A stretch of DNA of 63,980 nt, from NCBI RefSeq assembly GCF_900009135.1, contig NZ_LT797705.1, forward strand, positions 105,681-169,660, written 5' to 3'. The translations under genes and the position numbers were made by a program. A model generated the notes under the pieces. It made no database searches. It was not told the origin of the DNA and worked only from the letters and a program-made list of their open reading frames with translations. The stretch is from Planktothrix sp. PCC 11201 (lineage in GTDB: Bacteria; Cyanobacteriota; Cyanobacteriia; Cyanobacteriales; Microcoleaceae). Shown one piece after another: positions 25,049 to 36,040 of this stretch. Positions within the stretch are counted from its first letter, which is position 1. Each line of letters begins with the position of its first letter.

Positions 25049-28000
25049 TTAACCTTCAAACCAATCCGAATTATCTCGAATCTTAGTAGCAGCATCTTTA
25101 CTCAATAAAATTCGAGCAATGCGGAAGAAATAGGTTTTCATGGCTTGACGATCATCTAAAGAACCAACGGGAATTTCAAATACTTCATAACTGCGATTGC
25201 GTAATTCCTCTCGAATTATGCGATCGCGTTGGTGTCTCTCTGGATCACCATGAAGATGGCGACTCATCCCATCCAAATAAATACAAATTCCATCAGAACG
25301 TTCTGATGGATCTTCATAATAAAAATCGACTGTTGTTGTTCCCAAAGGTTTTCCTAACTCAATCGGATGTTGAGCAATGGGTGTGGAAAAACCTGCCGAT
25401 TCTAACATCTTTTGTAGACGAGTTTCTTGATTATTAACAGGTTGTTGCTCTGAACTTTTTTCAAGATTGGGTAATTTTGGGGGAATTTCATGGCTAAAGC
25501 TTAGATGGTGTCCCCAACGATTTAATTTGTCTACCGCTTGATGGCGGTTTAAATAGCGGTGATAGTAGGAATTTCGATAAGTAAATAAACAATCAATACA
25601 AGCACTATTACAAGCACTAGGACAGTGCTGCACCACCCCTAACGCGGCTGAAGTAATCTCTGGCCATTGATCAATAATTTGTTCTAGGAGTCCTGAACCT
25701 CCTGGCATCGGATCATACAGTAATACATCCACTTTTTCTAAACCCGGATGAGCGATCGCTAATACCTGTAAATCTTCTAACTCCATATCCAAAATTAGCG
25801 ACGCACCGACTCGAATCGCCTCGGCAATACTATAAGCTTCTTCACGGTTGGCACAATCTTGTATACTAAGAGCATCCGCTACCACATCAGCAAAAAAACC
25901 GATATTTTCAACCGATTGACCGCAACGTTCTTTATGGTGACTCGCAAAATTATCTCGGTCAGCTTGGGACGCTAAAGGAGAACGACTTTGACCACAAACC
26001 ACACACACCGGATAGCCTAGCGTTCCATTGTAAACCAGATTCGCAGCCCCAACATTGACTAAACGCAGGTGTACCCCAGAACGAAGTTGTAGGGTTTTCT
26101 CTCCCCAGTGGAACGCTTTCCCCCCACTATGACGATGTTGTTCATAACCCATCACCGACACCGCTAACTGAAAGCGATAATCTTCTTCATCGGTAATGTG
26201 GGACTGATGGGGAAGATCCACATCGCAAATTGGAACAGCTTGTAAAGCGGCGACTCTTAAGCTGGAATGAATATTAGGATTGGATATTCCAATTTCAGAA
26301 ATCGCTTCATTGGCGACATCTACTTGAAACAAGGTAATTTGCTGTTGGGGTTCTAAATGGTAGAAGCGAGGCACAAACCGATTACCATTGGCATAAATTA
26401 AATTACCCGGAATATATTCCCGCAGGGCGATCGCAACGGGACGAGACAGTTCAAAATCCGATATACCAACTAGGCCAGGGGGAACTTGAGCCGTCCCTAA
26501 CACTGACCCCACTTCTAAACCATAGCCTGGGAGAAAGCCTTCTGAGGCGAGAACGCTGTAGGTATTGGTATCATCATAGCCTTCTGCTTCCCGTTTTCGG
26601 CGCGATTGAATCCCTTTGAGTCGCTTCACGAGGCGATCGCACCGTTGCCTCAGTGCGTCTTCATCGAGGTCTAAAGTGCCTTTGCGTTCACGCACCGCTT
26701 CCAGACGTTTCACTTGAGCTAAAGCCCATTGTAGCCGTCGCCAGAGCCTTGTGATCACCTCGGTGAGTTTTTTCCCCATATTGGTAATATAGTTTTGTAG
26801 GACTGAATCGGTGATCACCGCCTGGGCTTCAGTCGGCCATCCTTGGGAAAAAACTTGCTGAACAGCGTTAAACAAGGTGACTTCATACTGACTAATTAAT
26901 GTGGTCAAACAACTGACATCTAAGGGGTCAAGGCGAACATGACCATTTTCATCAAATAAATATTTCTTAACTTGACTGGGAAAACACAGCTTTAAAATCG
27001 GTGTAATGTCATCGGGGTCAGATTTAGCCGCCAGTTGATGCAATGCCATGAGAATAGTAGCGTGAACGTGCTTTTGCACCATTAAGTTATTCCGTAGGTT
27101 AAAACGGGGCGGTGTAATTAAACCTTGGAGTAATTTTAGCGGTTCATTAAAATAGGCACGATCATGGCTGGCTTGACGGGCATAGGTTAAATTAACAGCC
27201 ATCCGATGTTCTCGCCCTGCTCGTCCGGCCCGTTGCCAATAGTTGGCGGGTAACGGGGGGACATTTCGCATTAAAACCGCATCTAACGCCCCAATATTCA
27301 CCCCCAGTTCTAAGGTTGGGGTACAGACCAAGGTATTAACCTGTTCATTTTTCCCTTTGAACATCAGTTCTAAGATTTCTCGTTCAGCAGCAGGAACTTG
27401 GGCAGAATGTTCACGGGGGCGGATGGTGGCAAACTGTTGATCTAATACCATCAAATCGTAATCATCCCCACTTTCCCTTTCAAATTCTAAGTTTCCTTTA
27501 CAACGCCATGCCATACAAACATCATGAGGAGTGGGGCGAATATGGGTGCGACGGCACAAGTTACACCGATAAATCCCTCGATGGGGAGTGAGGCGCAGTT
27601 TATCGGCATCAATTTGGCGCACACCAGCACAACGGGGAACCGCTTTCTTGCCCCATCCGGTCAGGGTGACGGGGACGAGTAAGCGTAACTCTTCTGTCAG
27701 GAGTTGCCAGAGTTCCTCAAAAAATTCGGGGATGTCGTCTTTGGTAACGCCCCAACGTTTAGCGGCTTGACGGGCTAAGGTGTCCCCTTTATCACTCAGC
27801 CATTGTTGAACACGGTTTTTATCATCTCCAGGTTCCCGTTGCAGTTTCAACGCTTTGGGAACTCCTTGTAACAGGGGAAGATAGCCACGCTGGATCTCAA
27901 AATCTCCCTCTTGCCAGAACCGCGAGAAAATACCTTCTTCCTGATCTAATAATAAACTTCCTCGGCGGGTGACATCTAGTAAGGAGGCAACGCCACTCAT

Positions 28001-30469
28001 TAAAAGATCTGGGGTGATCCTTAATCTTTTTGCCCATTTCTCGATAAACGATAGGGTAGAAACTAACCCTGCATATTCCACCTGCATCCGTCCCCAAGGT
28101 TCTAACCCGATGCGCTGCTTGACTCCGGTTACAACTTCACGGAGTACCTGAATTCTTAAAAATCGTTTACGTTGTTGGTTGTGGTAGACGCCTTCCGATT
28201 CTTTGCGGTGAACCCGCCACACTTCGGGGACAAGGGTGCGACTGAGTTCGTCGTCAGCTTCTAAGAGATGATCGAGATAGGCGGTTAAATCTCCAATAGA
28301 AACGGCCCCTTTTTGAATCCGATCATACATGAGGCTACGGAGACGGTAACGACGGGCGTGGTCTTGCATCCATCCGGCTTGAAAGGCGGCATCTTGACGG
28401 TTATCGGCAAAGACTAATAAGCGCCGATGTTCGGCATGGTGGATCATGTTTTGGGCTAAGACATGAACATCGGAAACCGCGACGGCGCGAACATTACGGG
28501 TAGGTTCTCGGAACCCCCCGACACTAAAACGTCCGAGAGCACCGCAGGTCACGCAACTGGTTAGTTTTCCAGGGTGTTTGGATTTCTGGCGGACAGCGAA
28601 TAAGGGGATTAAGTCAACGGGACGGCTACACCCCCCACAGCGCGTTTGCAGTTTAGATTGGGTTTTAGCAATTGCATGGACTGTGCCACAATAGCGACAG
28701 AACCCCATCTGCACAGTTGATTTAGGAAAGGTGGAGGGATCGGTTTCTAACCGGGAGGCTTCGGAGTCTTCTTCGTCATCTTCAGTGACAAGGCGATCCA
28801 GAAAAATGACGCGATCGCCGCCTTGATCCAGATTGAGAGGTTTCCAAATTACTTGCTGATCAATGAGTTGACCGCCTTCGGGTAATTTATCAAAGAATTT
28901 AAAATCAGCTAAATGATGAATAAAATAATGTTGTCCGCAGGTGGTACAGGTGGTGACGGCCAACCGGAACAAGTTATCAGCTTGTTCGGCGACATCTCCG
29001 GCGGATAACCACAGTTGGGGACGAGCGCTATTTTCGGGAAAAGTAACAACCGCCCCCCCGACTCCTCGAACAAAACCATGTACCACCGGACGCAGCAAAG
29101 GGCGATGATTTTGGCGAGATGCTGCCCCCAAAGCTAACCAAGCTAACACTTCCGCTTCTGGGACAACCCGCCCCACCCGTCGCTCTAAATCAGCAATTAA
29201 TTCTGACAGTAAGCGAGGGGTCTTTAAGGCTTGGTTGAGTTGATAAACTAATTCATTTACCGCTAATTGTTGATAAAGGCTTTCTTGCCAACGCTCCACT
29301 TCTAAAGCTTTTCCCGTCATGGCTTGAAAAGCTGCATTCACTAAAAATCCAGCTTGTTCTCCGGCTTCTACCGCCGTTAATATATTTTTTAAATGAGATG
29401 CCGGGTTATCGGGCAGGGGTTGGGGAATGTGTCGGGTGGTTTCCCAGAGGTCGAGTTCGTATTCTTCAGTGACTAAAATTACGCTATCTTTGGTAACACC
29501 AAAAAAGCGGGAAGCAAAATTTCGTCCAATATCTTTTCCCTGTTGGGGGTCGGTTAAGGTGGCGGAGGTGGCGATACAAGTGGTTTCACTGGCGGTTTTC
29601 CCACAAAAGCTGCGTAAACGACGAATTAAACAAGCGGTTTCTGCTCCGACTGCTCCGGTGAAGGTATGGGCTTCATCAAAAACGAGATAATCTAATTGAG
29701 CGTTATCAAATAATTCTACATCTTGTTGACGGGTGAGGAGCAGTTCTAATTGTTTAATATTCGTCAGGAGAATTTGGGGCGGTGTTTTCCGCATTTCTTC
29801 ACGGGAGATTTTTTCTTCGGGGGGATAGACGGCGTAAGCTTGTTTTTCGTTTTGGGCTTTTTTCAGTTCATTTTCATAATCAGCGTGTGAAGCACCTTTT
29901 TTTAAGCGTTTTCCAGGTGCATCGGCGGTTTTTTCGGGGGTTTTGCCGACATACATTCCAAAGGTGACACCGCTTCCGGCTAGAAAGTCTCGTAAACGTC
30001 CGAGTTGGTCTTCTGCTAAGGCGTTCATGGGATAAACAATAACGGCCACAATACTAGGGGCGGCTTGTTCGTCTCGCAGGTGCAAACAGTGGCTAATAAT
30101 GGGATAGAGGAAACATTCGGTTTTACCTGAACCTGTTCCTGTGGAAACTAAGGTGGTTTTACCTTGGATAATGGCGCGGATAGCGGTTTCCTGATGTCCG
30201 TAAACGTTGGGGTACTTCTTGGTAATATTTTCGAGATAAGGGTGTAAAATGCCTTGATTAATCAGTTCTGTGATGCTCAACCCTTTTCTAAAGCTGCTAC
30301 TCAGGCTAATATACGGCCCTTGAAATAGGGGCGTGCGTCGGGTTTCTTCTAGGTTGAGAAGTTGACGCATTTGGGCGTAGAGGTGACTATCGGCGAAAGG
30401 ATAGGCGGTGAGTTGATATTTGAGAAAGTCGCTGATGACTTTTTCGGTATAGGAAATAGGGTTGAGCAT
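25049..30469 (-). CDS. DEAH helicase-DUF1998 protein with C-terminal Vsr/REase-like domain (DrmA+DrmB-like)
   Basis: 1806 residues. Helicase part: YGHQETAIRAIIQGKTTLV, Walker A STGTGSGKT (about 109-117), LVFDEAHTF (about 260), CIATSATLTDP, and the C-terminal helicase lobe LELGVNIGALDAV..YWQRAGRAGRE near residue 1050. Several CxxC pairs lie between (CTTCG, CRYCG, CGGCS, CVTCG). The DUF1998 region near 1560-1650 has the cysteine group CPSACNSACIDCLF. After it, from about 1690, comes an extra domain TVDFYYEDPS...CIYLDGMSRHLHG, RHQRDRIIREELRNRSYEVFEI, which resembles the Vsr-like nuclease fold. In DISARM, DrmA carries the helicase and DrmB the DUF1998; here both are in one chain, with a likely nuclease in place of DrmC. 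Confidence 0.82.
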   Translation of the reverse strand: MLNPISYTEKVISDFLKYQLTAYPFADSHLYAQMRQLLNLEETRRTPLFQGPYISLSSSFRKGLSITELINQGILHPYLENITKKYPNVYGHQETAIRAIIQGKTTLVSTGTGSGKTECFLYPIISHCLHLRDEQAAPSIVAVIVYPMNALAEDQLGRLRDFLAGSGVTFGMYVGKTPEKTADAPGKRLKKGASHADYENELKKAQNEKQAYAVYPPEEKISREEMRKTPPQILLTNIKQLELLLTRQQDVELFDNAQLDYLVFDEAHTFTGAVGAETACLIRRLRSFCGKTASETTCIATSATLTDPQQGKDIGRNFASRFFGVTKDSVILVTEEYELDLWETTRHIPQPLPDNPASHLKNILTAVEAGEQAGFLVNAAFQAMTGKALEVERWQESLYQQLAVNELVYQLNQALKTPRLLSELIADLERRVGRVVPEAEVLAWLALGAASRQNHRPLLRPVVHGFVRGVGGAVVTFPENSARPQLWLSAGDVAEQADNLFRLAVTTCTTCGQHYFIHHLADFKFFDKLPEGGQLIDQQVIWKPLNLDQGGDRVIFLDRLVTEDDEEDSEASRLETDPSTFPKSTVQMGFCRYCGTVHAIAKTQSKLQTRCGGCSRPVDLIPLFAVRQKSKHPGKLTSCVTCGALGRFSVGGFREPTRNVRAVAVSDVHVLAQNMIHHAEHRRLLVFADNRQDAAFQAGWMQDHARRYRLRSLMYDRIQKGAVSIGDLTAYLDHLLEADDELSRTLVPEVWRVHRKESEGVYHNQQRKRFLRIQVLREVVTGVKQRIGLEPWGRMQVEYAGLVSTLSFIEKWAKRLRITPDLLMSGVASLLDVTRRGSLLLDQEEGIFSRFWQEGDFEIQRGYLPLLQGVPKALKLQREPGDDKNRVQQWLSDKGDTLARQAAKRWGVTKDDIPEFFEELWQLLTEELRLLVPVTLTGWGKKAVPRCAGVRQIDADKLRLTPHRGIYRCNLCRRTHIRPTPHDVCMAWRCKGNLEFERESGDDYDLMVLDQQFATIRPREHSAQVPAAEREILELMFKGKNEQVNTLVCTPTLELGVNIGALDAVLMRNVPPLPANYWQRAGRAGREHRMAVNLTYARQASHDRAYFNEPLKLLQGLITPPRFNLRNNLMVQKHVHATILMALHQLAAKSDPDDITPILKLCFPSQVKKYLFDENGHVRLDPLDVSCLTTLISQYEVTLFNAVQQVFSQGWPTEAQAVITDSVLQNYITNMGKKLTEVITRLWRRLQWALAQVKRLEAVRERKGTLDLDEDALRQRCDRLVKRLKGIQSRRKREAEGYDDTNTYSVLASEGFLPGYGLEVGSVLGTAQVPPGLVGISDFELSRPVAIALREYIPGNLIYANGNRFVPRFYHLEPQQQITLFQVDVANEAISEIGISNPNIHSSLRVAALQAVPICDVDLPHQSHITDEEDYRFQLAVSVMGYEQHRHSGGKAFHWGEKTLQLRSGVHLRLVNVGAANLVYNGTLGYPVCVVCGQSRSPLASQADRDNFASHHKERCGQSVENIGFFADVVADALSIQDCANREEAYSIAEAIRVGASLILDMELEDLQVLAIAHPGLEKVDVLLYDPMPGGSGLLEQIIDQWPEITSAALGVVQHCPSACNSACIDCLFTYRNSYYHRYLNRHQAVDKLNRWGHHLSFSHEIPPKLPNLEKSSEQQPVNNQETRLQKMLESAGFSTPIAQHPIELGKPLGTTTVDFYYEDPSERSDGICIYLDGMSRHLHGDPERHQRDRIIREELRNRSYEVFEIPVGSLDDRQAMKTYFFRIARILLSKDAATKIRDNSDWFEG

Positions 30470-30529
30470 TGCCCGTTTTGGCGGATAAAAATAAGCTAAT
30501 TAATATCCTATCATGAAGGGAATAGGGAC

Positions 30530-30826
30530 AAATATTTAGGGGCAAACACGGGGGAATCGGCCCCCTAAATCCCCCAATATTGGGGGACTTTAACAGATTT
30601 TCCTATTCCCCCCAATTTTGGGGGGTTAGGGGGGCTATCTAGCGCTTGAGGGAGAATCGGCCCCCTAAATCCCCCAATGCTGGGGGACTTTAACAGATTT
30701 TCCTGTTCCCCCCAATTTTGGGGGGCTAGGGGGGCTGATAGCTACGCTTGAGGGAAAATTGCCCCCTAAATCCCCCAATGCTGGGGGACTTGAAGAAATT
30801 GTCCTGTTCCTCCCAACATTCCCTAT
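30530..30826. repeat. tandem GC-rich hairpin repeats between methylase and helicase genes
   Basis: Two full copies and one decayed third copy of a roughly 110-120 base unit. Each contains CGGCCCCCTAAATCCCCCAA, a short hairpin (CCCCCAATATTGGGGG in copy 1), the segment GGGGGACTTTAACAGATTTTC, a second hairpin TTCCCCCCAATTTTGGGGGG and TAGGGGGGCT. The unit looks like the palindromic dispersed repeats of cyanobacterial intergenic regions. The G6 runs could also form quadruplexes. The stretch fills the 357-base gap between two genes of one defence system and could attenuate transcription. Confidence 0.8.
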
Positions 30827-33800
30827 TCACCGTTTTTTCCCTTTGGGTTTTTCTTGGATAATATTGCCAAATAAATCAACATTTAAAGGATTTCCAAATA
30901 AATCTGTGGGGGGTTGATAGTTGGGGTCACTGGGTAACAGTTGGGAGGAGGGGGAAACATCTCTTTTATCGGGTTCGGACGCTGAGGAACTCCCTAACAG
31001 CCGCTTCAGGTTCTCGGCGTGTCTTTCGCATTCTTGCCAAGAATCTTCCGGGGTTCCTTGCAGTTGCCAAGGTAAAAACCGTTCTCCGAGTCGGGCGGCG
31101 ACGGGTTGGGGGTGTTTGGCTCGGTCGTCTTGTCCTAAGTTATAATCGGCTAATCTCAGGGTTTCGGGGAGCATCCAGCCTTCGCCGTCGTTGAGGTTGA
31201 GGAAGGTTTCCAGTCCCAGGCGTTTCAGGTCGTGGAAGGCGACGAGGGATAAAACGGGGTGGCGCAGTTCGGGGTCTTTTTCTTTATCGACTCGCCAAAA
31301 GCCTTTGGGTTCGAGAGTACGGGCAAATTTTTTATCACAAACTTGGGTGATGGGATAGTCGCAGTCTCGCAATATCCAGGCAAAATCTTCGATTTCTAAT
31401 CCGTACAGTTCCGCTACTATTGCATCTAATATACAGCGTAGGCGGAGGCGTTCATAAGGGGTTATTGCCCAGAGTTGATACCAGTTACAGCAAGTTGAAA
31501 TAATTAATCTTAATTTTATCCAATCATTAGCAAAAATTTGATGGGGAATTGCTAAACTGCTAATAATTCTTAAAATAAATTTTCTAATACTAACAAGCTT
31601 CTCTGGTTTAGGTAAAACAGTCTCGGACATGAGAAATTCACTCATATTTAATCCCCCTAACCGCAAGCGAATAGGGTAATCAAATGCAAAACTACTCAAG
31701 AAACCTACAATTGTTAAACAATCAATTAATGAGCGGTTGATTTTTTGGTAAAAGGAAACACTATGACCTGCGGGAAAAAGATTAAGGTAAGTGCAAATTG
31801 TTGTACGGGTATTAGTTGATGCACTAATTGGCATATAGGCAATTTTTGGGTAAGGGTATCCATTAGATGAATCGTATAAATCTTGTTTTTTCATTAAATA
31901 TTGAGGTTCAATAACTTTATTATCCCAAACAATATCTCGCCATACAGCCGTTCTACCTTTACCACTTACCCAACCTTTTTGGCTAAAATCAAATTGATCA
32001 ATCATCCGACCTTCATACAAAGGTAACGTCACATCTTCAACATCATCAATATAAATCGCTTGACTTTTATCAACCGATAAAATTAACCCTTCAGGACGTT
32101 CTAAAATAGAACCTGAATCCTCATAAATTTGCCAATTTCCCTTTAACCAATGACCATATTCATCAGGATGATACCCTTTCGCTTCCCATTGGGGACGGGG
32201 TGGAAATAACTTAGAATCACTGGTCATGTGAAACTCAGTCGCGTATTGTATCCCCCAACCTTGAGGACTATCATCACTGAGTAGCACACCGTTAGCATAC
32301 ATTTTTTCTAATATGTCTAAATCTCGGTTTGATTTTATTTCTAATAATGCTCCGGTTTTGGGGCTAAATTTAGTAATTTCCTGAGCAGGTAAAGATAAAT
32401 ACCCCTCTGAGTTAAGAATATCTGTTTCTAATTCCTGCGCTTCGGGTGAATCTCCTGGCCCTAACCGAAAACGAGTTAAAATAGCAGAGGTGCTACCTCC
32501 TTTATTAATAGTAAAAACAATCATTTTATTGCGGTGATCAATATCACCAAACACAAATCGCTCATTTTGAAAAGAATAAATATGTGTCCACTGACATTGA
32601 TTTAAAAATAATTTGCGTAAATCTCCCGTTCCTTTATCGCTGTACAGACCCGAAGGAATAATTAAACTACAATAACCCCCTTCTCGCAGTAAAGTATATC
32701 CTAACTCTGAAAACATTTTATAAGTATTAATATCAGCAGAACCTTGATATAAAAACGGATGATTTGGTTCTGTATAACCTTTGTGTTGTCGCCGTTTATT
32801 CCGCCATAACTCATGTAAATAGTCGCTTTCTTTGGCAGATCGTGATAAACTAAATTTATCCTTACTTTCGGCAGGATCACCAAAGGGAAACCCGACATAT
32901 TTTGTCCAATTTGCAAGTGCTTTTAAGCGATCGCAATAGGACAACCAAGCCTTTTCAATCTCTGGATTTTCCCTAAAATATTCTAATTGCTTATCTAACG
33001 CTTCTTGCTTCCCATACGTCCGATAAAGCGGATCAATATTCGAGAAAAATTCCATCGAGTTTGGTTTCTGAATTTCCCAAGGAGGATTACCAATTATTGC
33101 ATCAAACCCCGCACCACTAGCGATAAATACATCAGGAAACTCTAATTCCCAGTGAAAAAAGCGATAAGATGCGGCTAACTTCTCCACCAGTTTTCGGGTT
33201 TCTTCGGGAGGATCAAAAAACCGATTAGGAGTGGGTGCATAATCTAAATTATCCCCCGACCAAAACCACACCGCACACCAACTATCAAAAGCAAATTTTA
33301 AAATTTGTATCGCTTCATTGTCTCGAAATTGTTGTTGATAGATATTTTCCTTTTGTTCTTCCGAGGAATAATCAACCGGAAGTTGATGTAATTGTTGGAA
33401 AATCTGTTGCGCTTCATTGTGAATCACATCAGGAGGAGAAGGTAACTTAAAATTAGCATAAGCTAAACGGGGTTTACTCGGATCTAACGCCTCCAATACA
33501 GTTTTTAATTCATTTTTAACAATATCATTCCTAATTTCCTTAATCTTCTGATTCCATTTATCCCCCTTCTGTTGTAACTCCCCTTGTTTCTTCCCTTTTG
33601 TACTCACAAACTCACGGAAATGATGAATAAATCGCTCATGGTTGACATCACCGCCATCACGTTCCCACGCCATCACCGGATAATCTTGAAAACGGTCAAA
33701 CCAACACCCGACTAAAGCATTTCCACATTTTATTTTATGGTCAAGAAAACTAAAAGGTAACTGTTTATCCATCGTTTCCACCCATAAAGATAAACGCGCT

Positions 33801-36040
33801 AACTCCACCGCCAACGGGTCAATATCCACCCCATAAATACAGCGTTCTACAATATAACGTTTTAGTCGAGCTTTTAGTTTTTCCTCAAAGTCTCCCGCAT
33901 CGGGTAAAACGGGTAAACTTTCCTCAAACATTGAATTAGTTCCCCGTCCATCGGGTAAACGACATAAAGTTTTATCCCCATGTTTCTCAATACAAGCATA
34001 ATAATGTAAACTTTCCGCTAAAGCATCGGTTAAAAAGCGCAACGCACTCACCACAAACGACCCAGAACCGCAAGCGGGGTCACAGACTTTTAAATTTAAA
34101 ATCTCGGCTGGAGTTTTCGGACTCCACAGCGAAAAGTTTGCCTTAAAATCCGGTTGACTGTTATTATCAAGGGGAGGATTATATGCTAAAGGAAATAAAG
34201 TTCTGCGGACAGTCGGTGTCGTCAGTTCCCGACGGGTGTAAAAGGTTCCTGACCCTTTGCGGGTTCCTCCCCAACGGACTAAAAACCATTCTCCAGGTAC
34301 AATAATTCGACTAATTAAATAATTAGCCGTTTTTTGAATCTGCTGTTGATAAACCGCTAAAGCTTCTGCTTTTTTACTTCTGGGTTTTGCGACTAATTTT
34401 CCCGCTTCTACCGCCCGCATAGCCCAATTAATCGCCCGTTCTCTAATTGCTTGATTACTCTCCATTTCAGTCAGGGGTTCAGAACTTTCTAATATTTCCT
34501 CATCCTGGGTGATCAATTCTTCAGAAGTGTCTAAGTCTTCTTCTATTTCTTCACTACTTTCTATTTCTGAATCTTCCTCGGTTTCTATTTTCACACTTTG
34601 CTTAAGTTTTTCAACTAAATTGCTTAACTCTGCATCAGTCATGGCTTCTAAACGCGCCAAGGGTAACGCAGGTTCATCTCCTAAATTGAGAAAAATAATC
34701 GGGTCATTTTCCCCCGCTTGTCGTAACTCAAAATCTAATAATCCTTCATACAAAATCCCGATATATTCTGAGGATAAATCAGAAAAATCCACAGGGGCTT
34801 CAACCCAAGTGGTACTCCGTCCTTGACGGACTTTAATAGAACTGCGGGTTAATAATTCTAAAATATGATAAACCACCGCATCCGAGGGCGTATGTTCAAG
34901 ATTTTCAAACTGTGCTAACGCCCGTAATATTGGGTCTTTGGCTTCGTGATTTCCAGGGGTAAACAATCCACCCCCATAACGGGGAATGGGTAAAGCTTCG
35001 TGATAGCATCCTTGAGAAACTAAACGAAATAATCCTAATAATCTCGGCCATGCACTAAAGGTATTTCTTAAGCGTTCTTTCGCGCGACCTCCGGCTAACC
35101 GTTCTAATTGTTCTCGTAGTCCTTGAATACCATAGGAGTTATGATAAATGGGATTATTTCTCGGTAATAAATCCCGTGCTTCTGCAAATAATATCACCAC
35201 ACAACGCATAATCATCCGTGTGGCGGCAATATAAATGTCTCGGTTTTCAATCTCTGGTGTTTCTGAAGCAACAACAAAGGATTCTTTAATTAGTAATTCA
35301 ACCGCTAATCTAACTCGTTCTCCTAAAACGCTGGATAATTCTGCTTGACCTTGACGAGATGCTAAAATTGCAGCAGTTAACAAACAATAAGAATTCGGTT
35401 TTTCGGGTTGAAGGGCGACATCCCCTAATAATAATCGCAGGGCAACGACTTGTAAACTCGGTTCTCCTTCTTCAAACCATAACTCAATATCCCATTCACA
35501 CCACGCATCATAATCTGACCCCGCATGAATTAACCGCCACTGGCGACCATTGGTTAATAAGGCGATTTTTTGATTGGCTTTGCGTAACCATTCAATTACG
35601 CGAGAAACCGCCCGTCGTCCTTTCCCAATACCTAAGCGTGCCACCATACGACTTTCAACATCCGCAACAAATACGGGTAACAGTCCCCCTTCGGGATGTA
35701 ACCAAACGCGATTCGGTTTAATTGATTCTTTGGTAATCGCCTGTTGTGTCCAACTGCGATCAACGGCGTTCCCTTTCACCCAATAGGCTTTTGTTAGTTG
35801 TAGCACATCTTCTAAAACCGTATCGAGTAAAGCAGTAATCGCTTTTTCATCTCCACTTCTAACCCGGTTTACATCCCGTCGCAGTCGATCTTCAATATAA
35901 CGGGGTAAACACGGAATATCCTTAATAAAAAACTCGGCTAATTTTGAAGGTGCTATCAATAACCCGCCATGTTTTAAAGATGCCCACCAACCATAATCTT
36001 GACCCAGAAATTGGGTTTCTTTAGATGTTGAGATCATCAT
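30827..36040 (-). CDS. large class I adenine-specific DNA methyltransferase (DrmMI/Eco57I-like)
   Basis: 1737 residues. SAM-binding motif I is LKVCDPACGSGSFVVSALRFL near residue 655 and the adenine-methylase motif IV is GFDAIIGNPPWEI near 985, the N6A gamma-class layout. The N-terminal region (RRAVSRVIEWLRKANQKIALLTNGRQWRLIHAG) resembles the N-terminal part of type IIG/Eco57I enzymes, which can hold a nuclease; I cannot place a complete PD-(D/E)xK set there. The C-terminal third is probably specificity/target recognition. The start overlaps the end of the SNF2 gene by ATGA, so the pair is translationally coupled. Role: marks host DNA, and together with the helicases restricts unmarked DNA. 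Confidence 0.85.
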   Translation of the reverse strand: MMISTSKETQFLGQDYGWWASLKHGGLLIAPSKLAEFFIKDIPCLPRYIEDRLRRDVNRVRSGDEKAITALLDTVLEDVLQLTKAYWVKGNAVDRSWTQQAITKESIKPNRVWLHPEGGLLPVFVADVESRMVARLGIGKGRRAVSRVIEWLRKANQKIALLTNGRQWRLIHAGSDYDAWCEWDIELWFEEGEPSLQVVALRLLLGDVALQPEKPNSYCLLTAAILASRQGQAELSSVLGERVRLAVELLIKESFVVASETPEIENRDIYIAATRMIMRCVVILFAEARDLLPRNNPIYHNSYGIQGLREQLERLAGGRAKERLRNTFSAWPRLLGLFRLVSQGCYHEALPIPRYGGGLFTPGNHEAKDPILRALAQFENLEHTPSDAVVYHILELLTRSSIKVRQGRSTTWVEAPVDFSDLSSEYIGILYEGLLDFELRQAGENDPIIFLNLGDEPALPLARLEAMTDAELSNLVEKLKQSVKIETEEDSEIESSEEIEEDLDTSEELITQDEEILESSEPLTEMESNQAIRERAINWAMRAVEAGKLVAKPRSKKAEALAVYQQQIQKTANYLISRIIVPGEWFLVRWGGTRKGSGTFYTRRELTTPTVRRTLFPLAYNPPLDNNSQPDFKANFSLWSPKTPAEILNLKVCDPACGSGSFVVSALRFLTDALAESLHYYACIEKHGDKTLCRLPDGRGTNSMFEESLPVLPDAGDFEEKLKARLKRYIVERCIYGVDIDPLAVELARLSLWVETMDKQLPFSFLDHKIKCGNALVGCWFDRFQDYPVMAWERDGGDVNHERFIHHFREFVSTKGKKQGELQQKGDKWNQKIKEIRNDIVKNELKTVLEALDPSKPRLAYANFKLPSPPDVIHNEAQQIFQQLHQLPVDYSSEEQKENIYQQQFRDNEAIQILKFAFDSWCAVWFWSGDNLDYAPTPNRFFDPPEETRKLVEKLAASYRFFHWELEFPDVFIASGAGFDAIIGNPPWEIQKPNSMEFFSNIDPLYRTYGKQEALDKQLEYFRENPEIEKAWLSYCDRLKALANWTKYVGFPFGDPAESKDKFSLSRSAKESDYLHELWRNKRRQHKGYTEPNHPFLYQGSADINTYKMFSELGYTLLREGGYCSLIIPSGLYSDKGTGDLRKLFLNQCQWTHIYSFQNERFVFGDIDHRNKMIVFTINKGGSTSAILTRFRLGPGDSPEAQELETDILNSEGYLSLPAQEITKFSPKTGALLEIKSNRDLDILEKMYANGVLLSDDSPQGWGIQYATEFHMTSDSKLFPPRPQWEAKGYHPDEYGHWLKGNWQIYEDSGSILERPEGLILSVDKSQAIYIDDVEDVTLPLYEGRMIDQFDFSQKGWVSGKGRTAVWRDIVWDNKVIEPQYLMKKQDLYDSSNGYPYPKIAYMPISASTNTRTTICTYLNLFPAGHSVSFYQKINRSLIDCLTIVGFLSSFAFDYPIRLRLGGLNMSEFLMSETVLPKPEKLVSIRKFILRIISSLAIPHQIFANDWIKLRLIISTCCNWYQLWAITPYERLRLRCILDAIVAELYGLEIEDFAWILRDCDYPITQVCDKKFARTLEPKGFWRVDKEKDPELRHPVLSLVAFHDLKRLGLETFLNLNDGEGWMLPETLRLADYNLGQDDRAKHPQPVAARLGERFLPWQLQGTPEDSWQECERHAENLKRLLGSSSASEPDKRDVSPSSQLLPSDPNYQPPTDLFGNPLNVDLFGNIIQEKPKGKKR

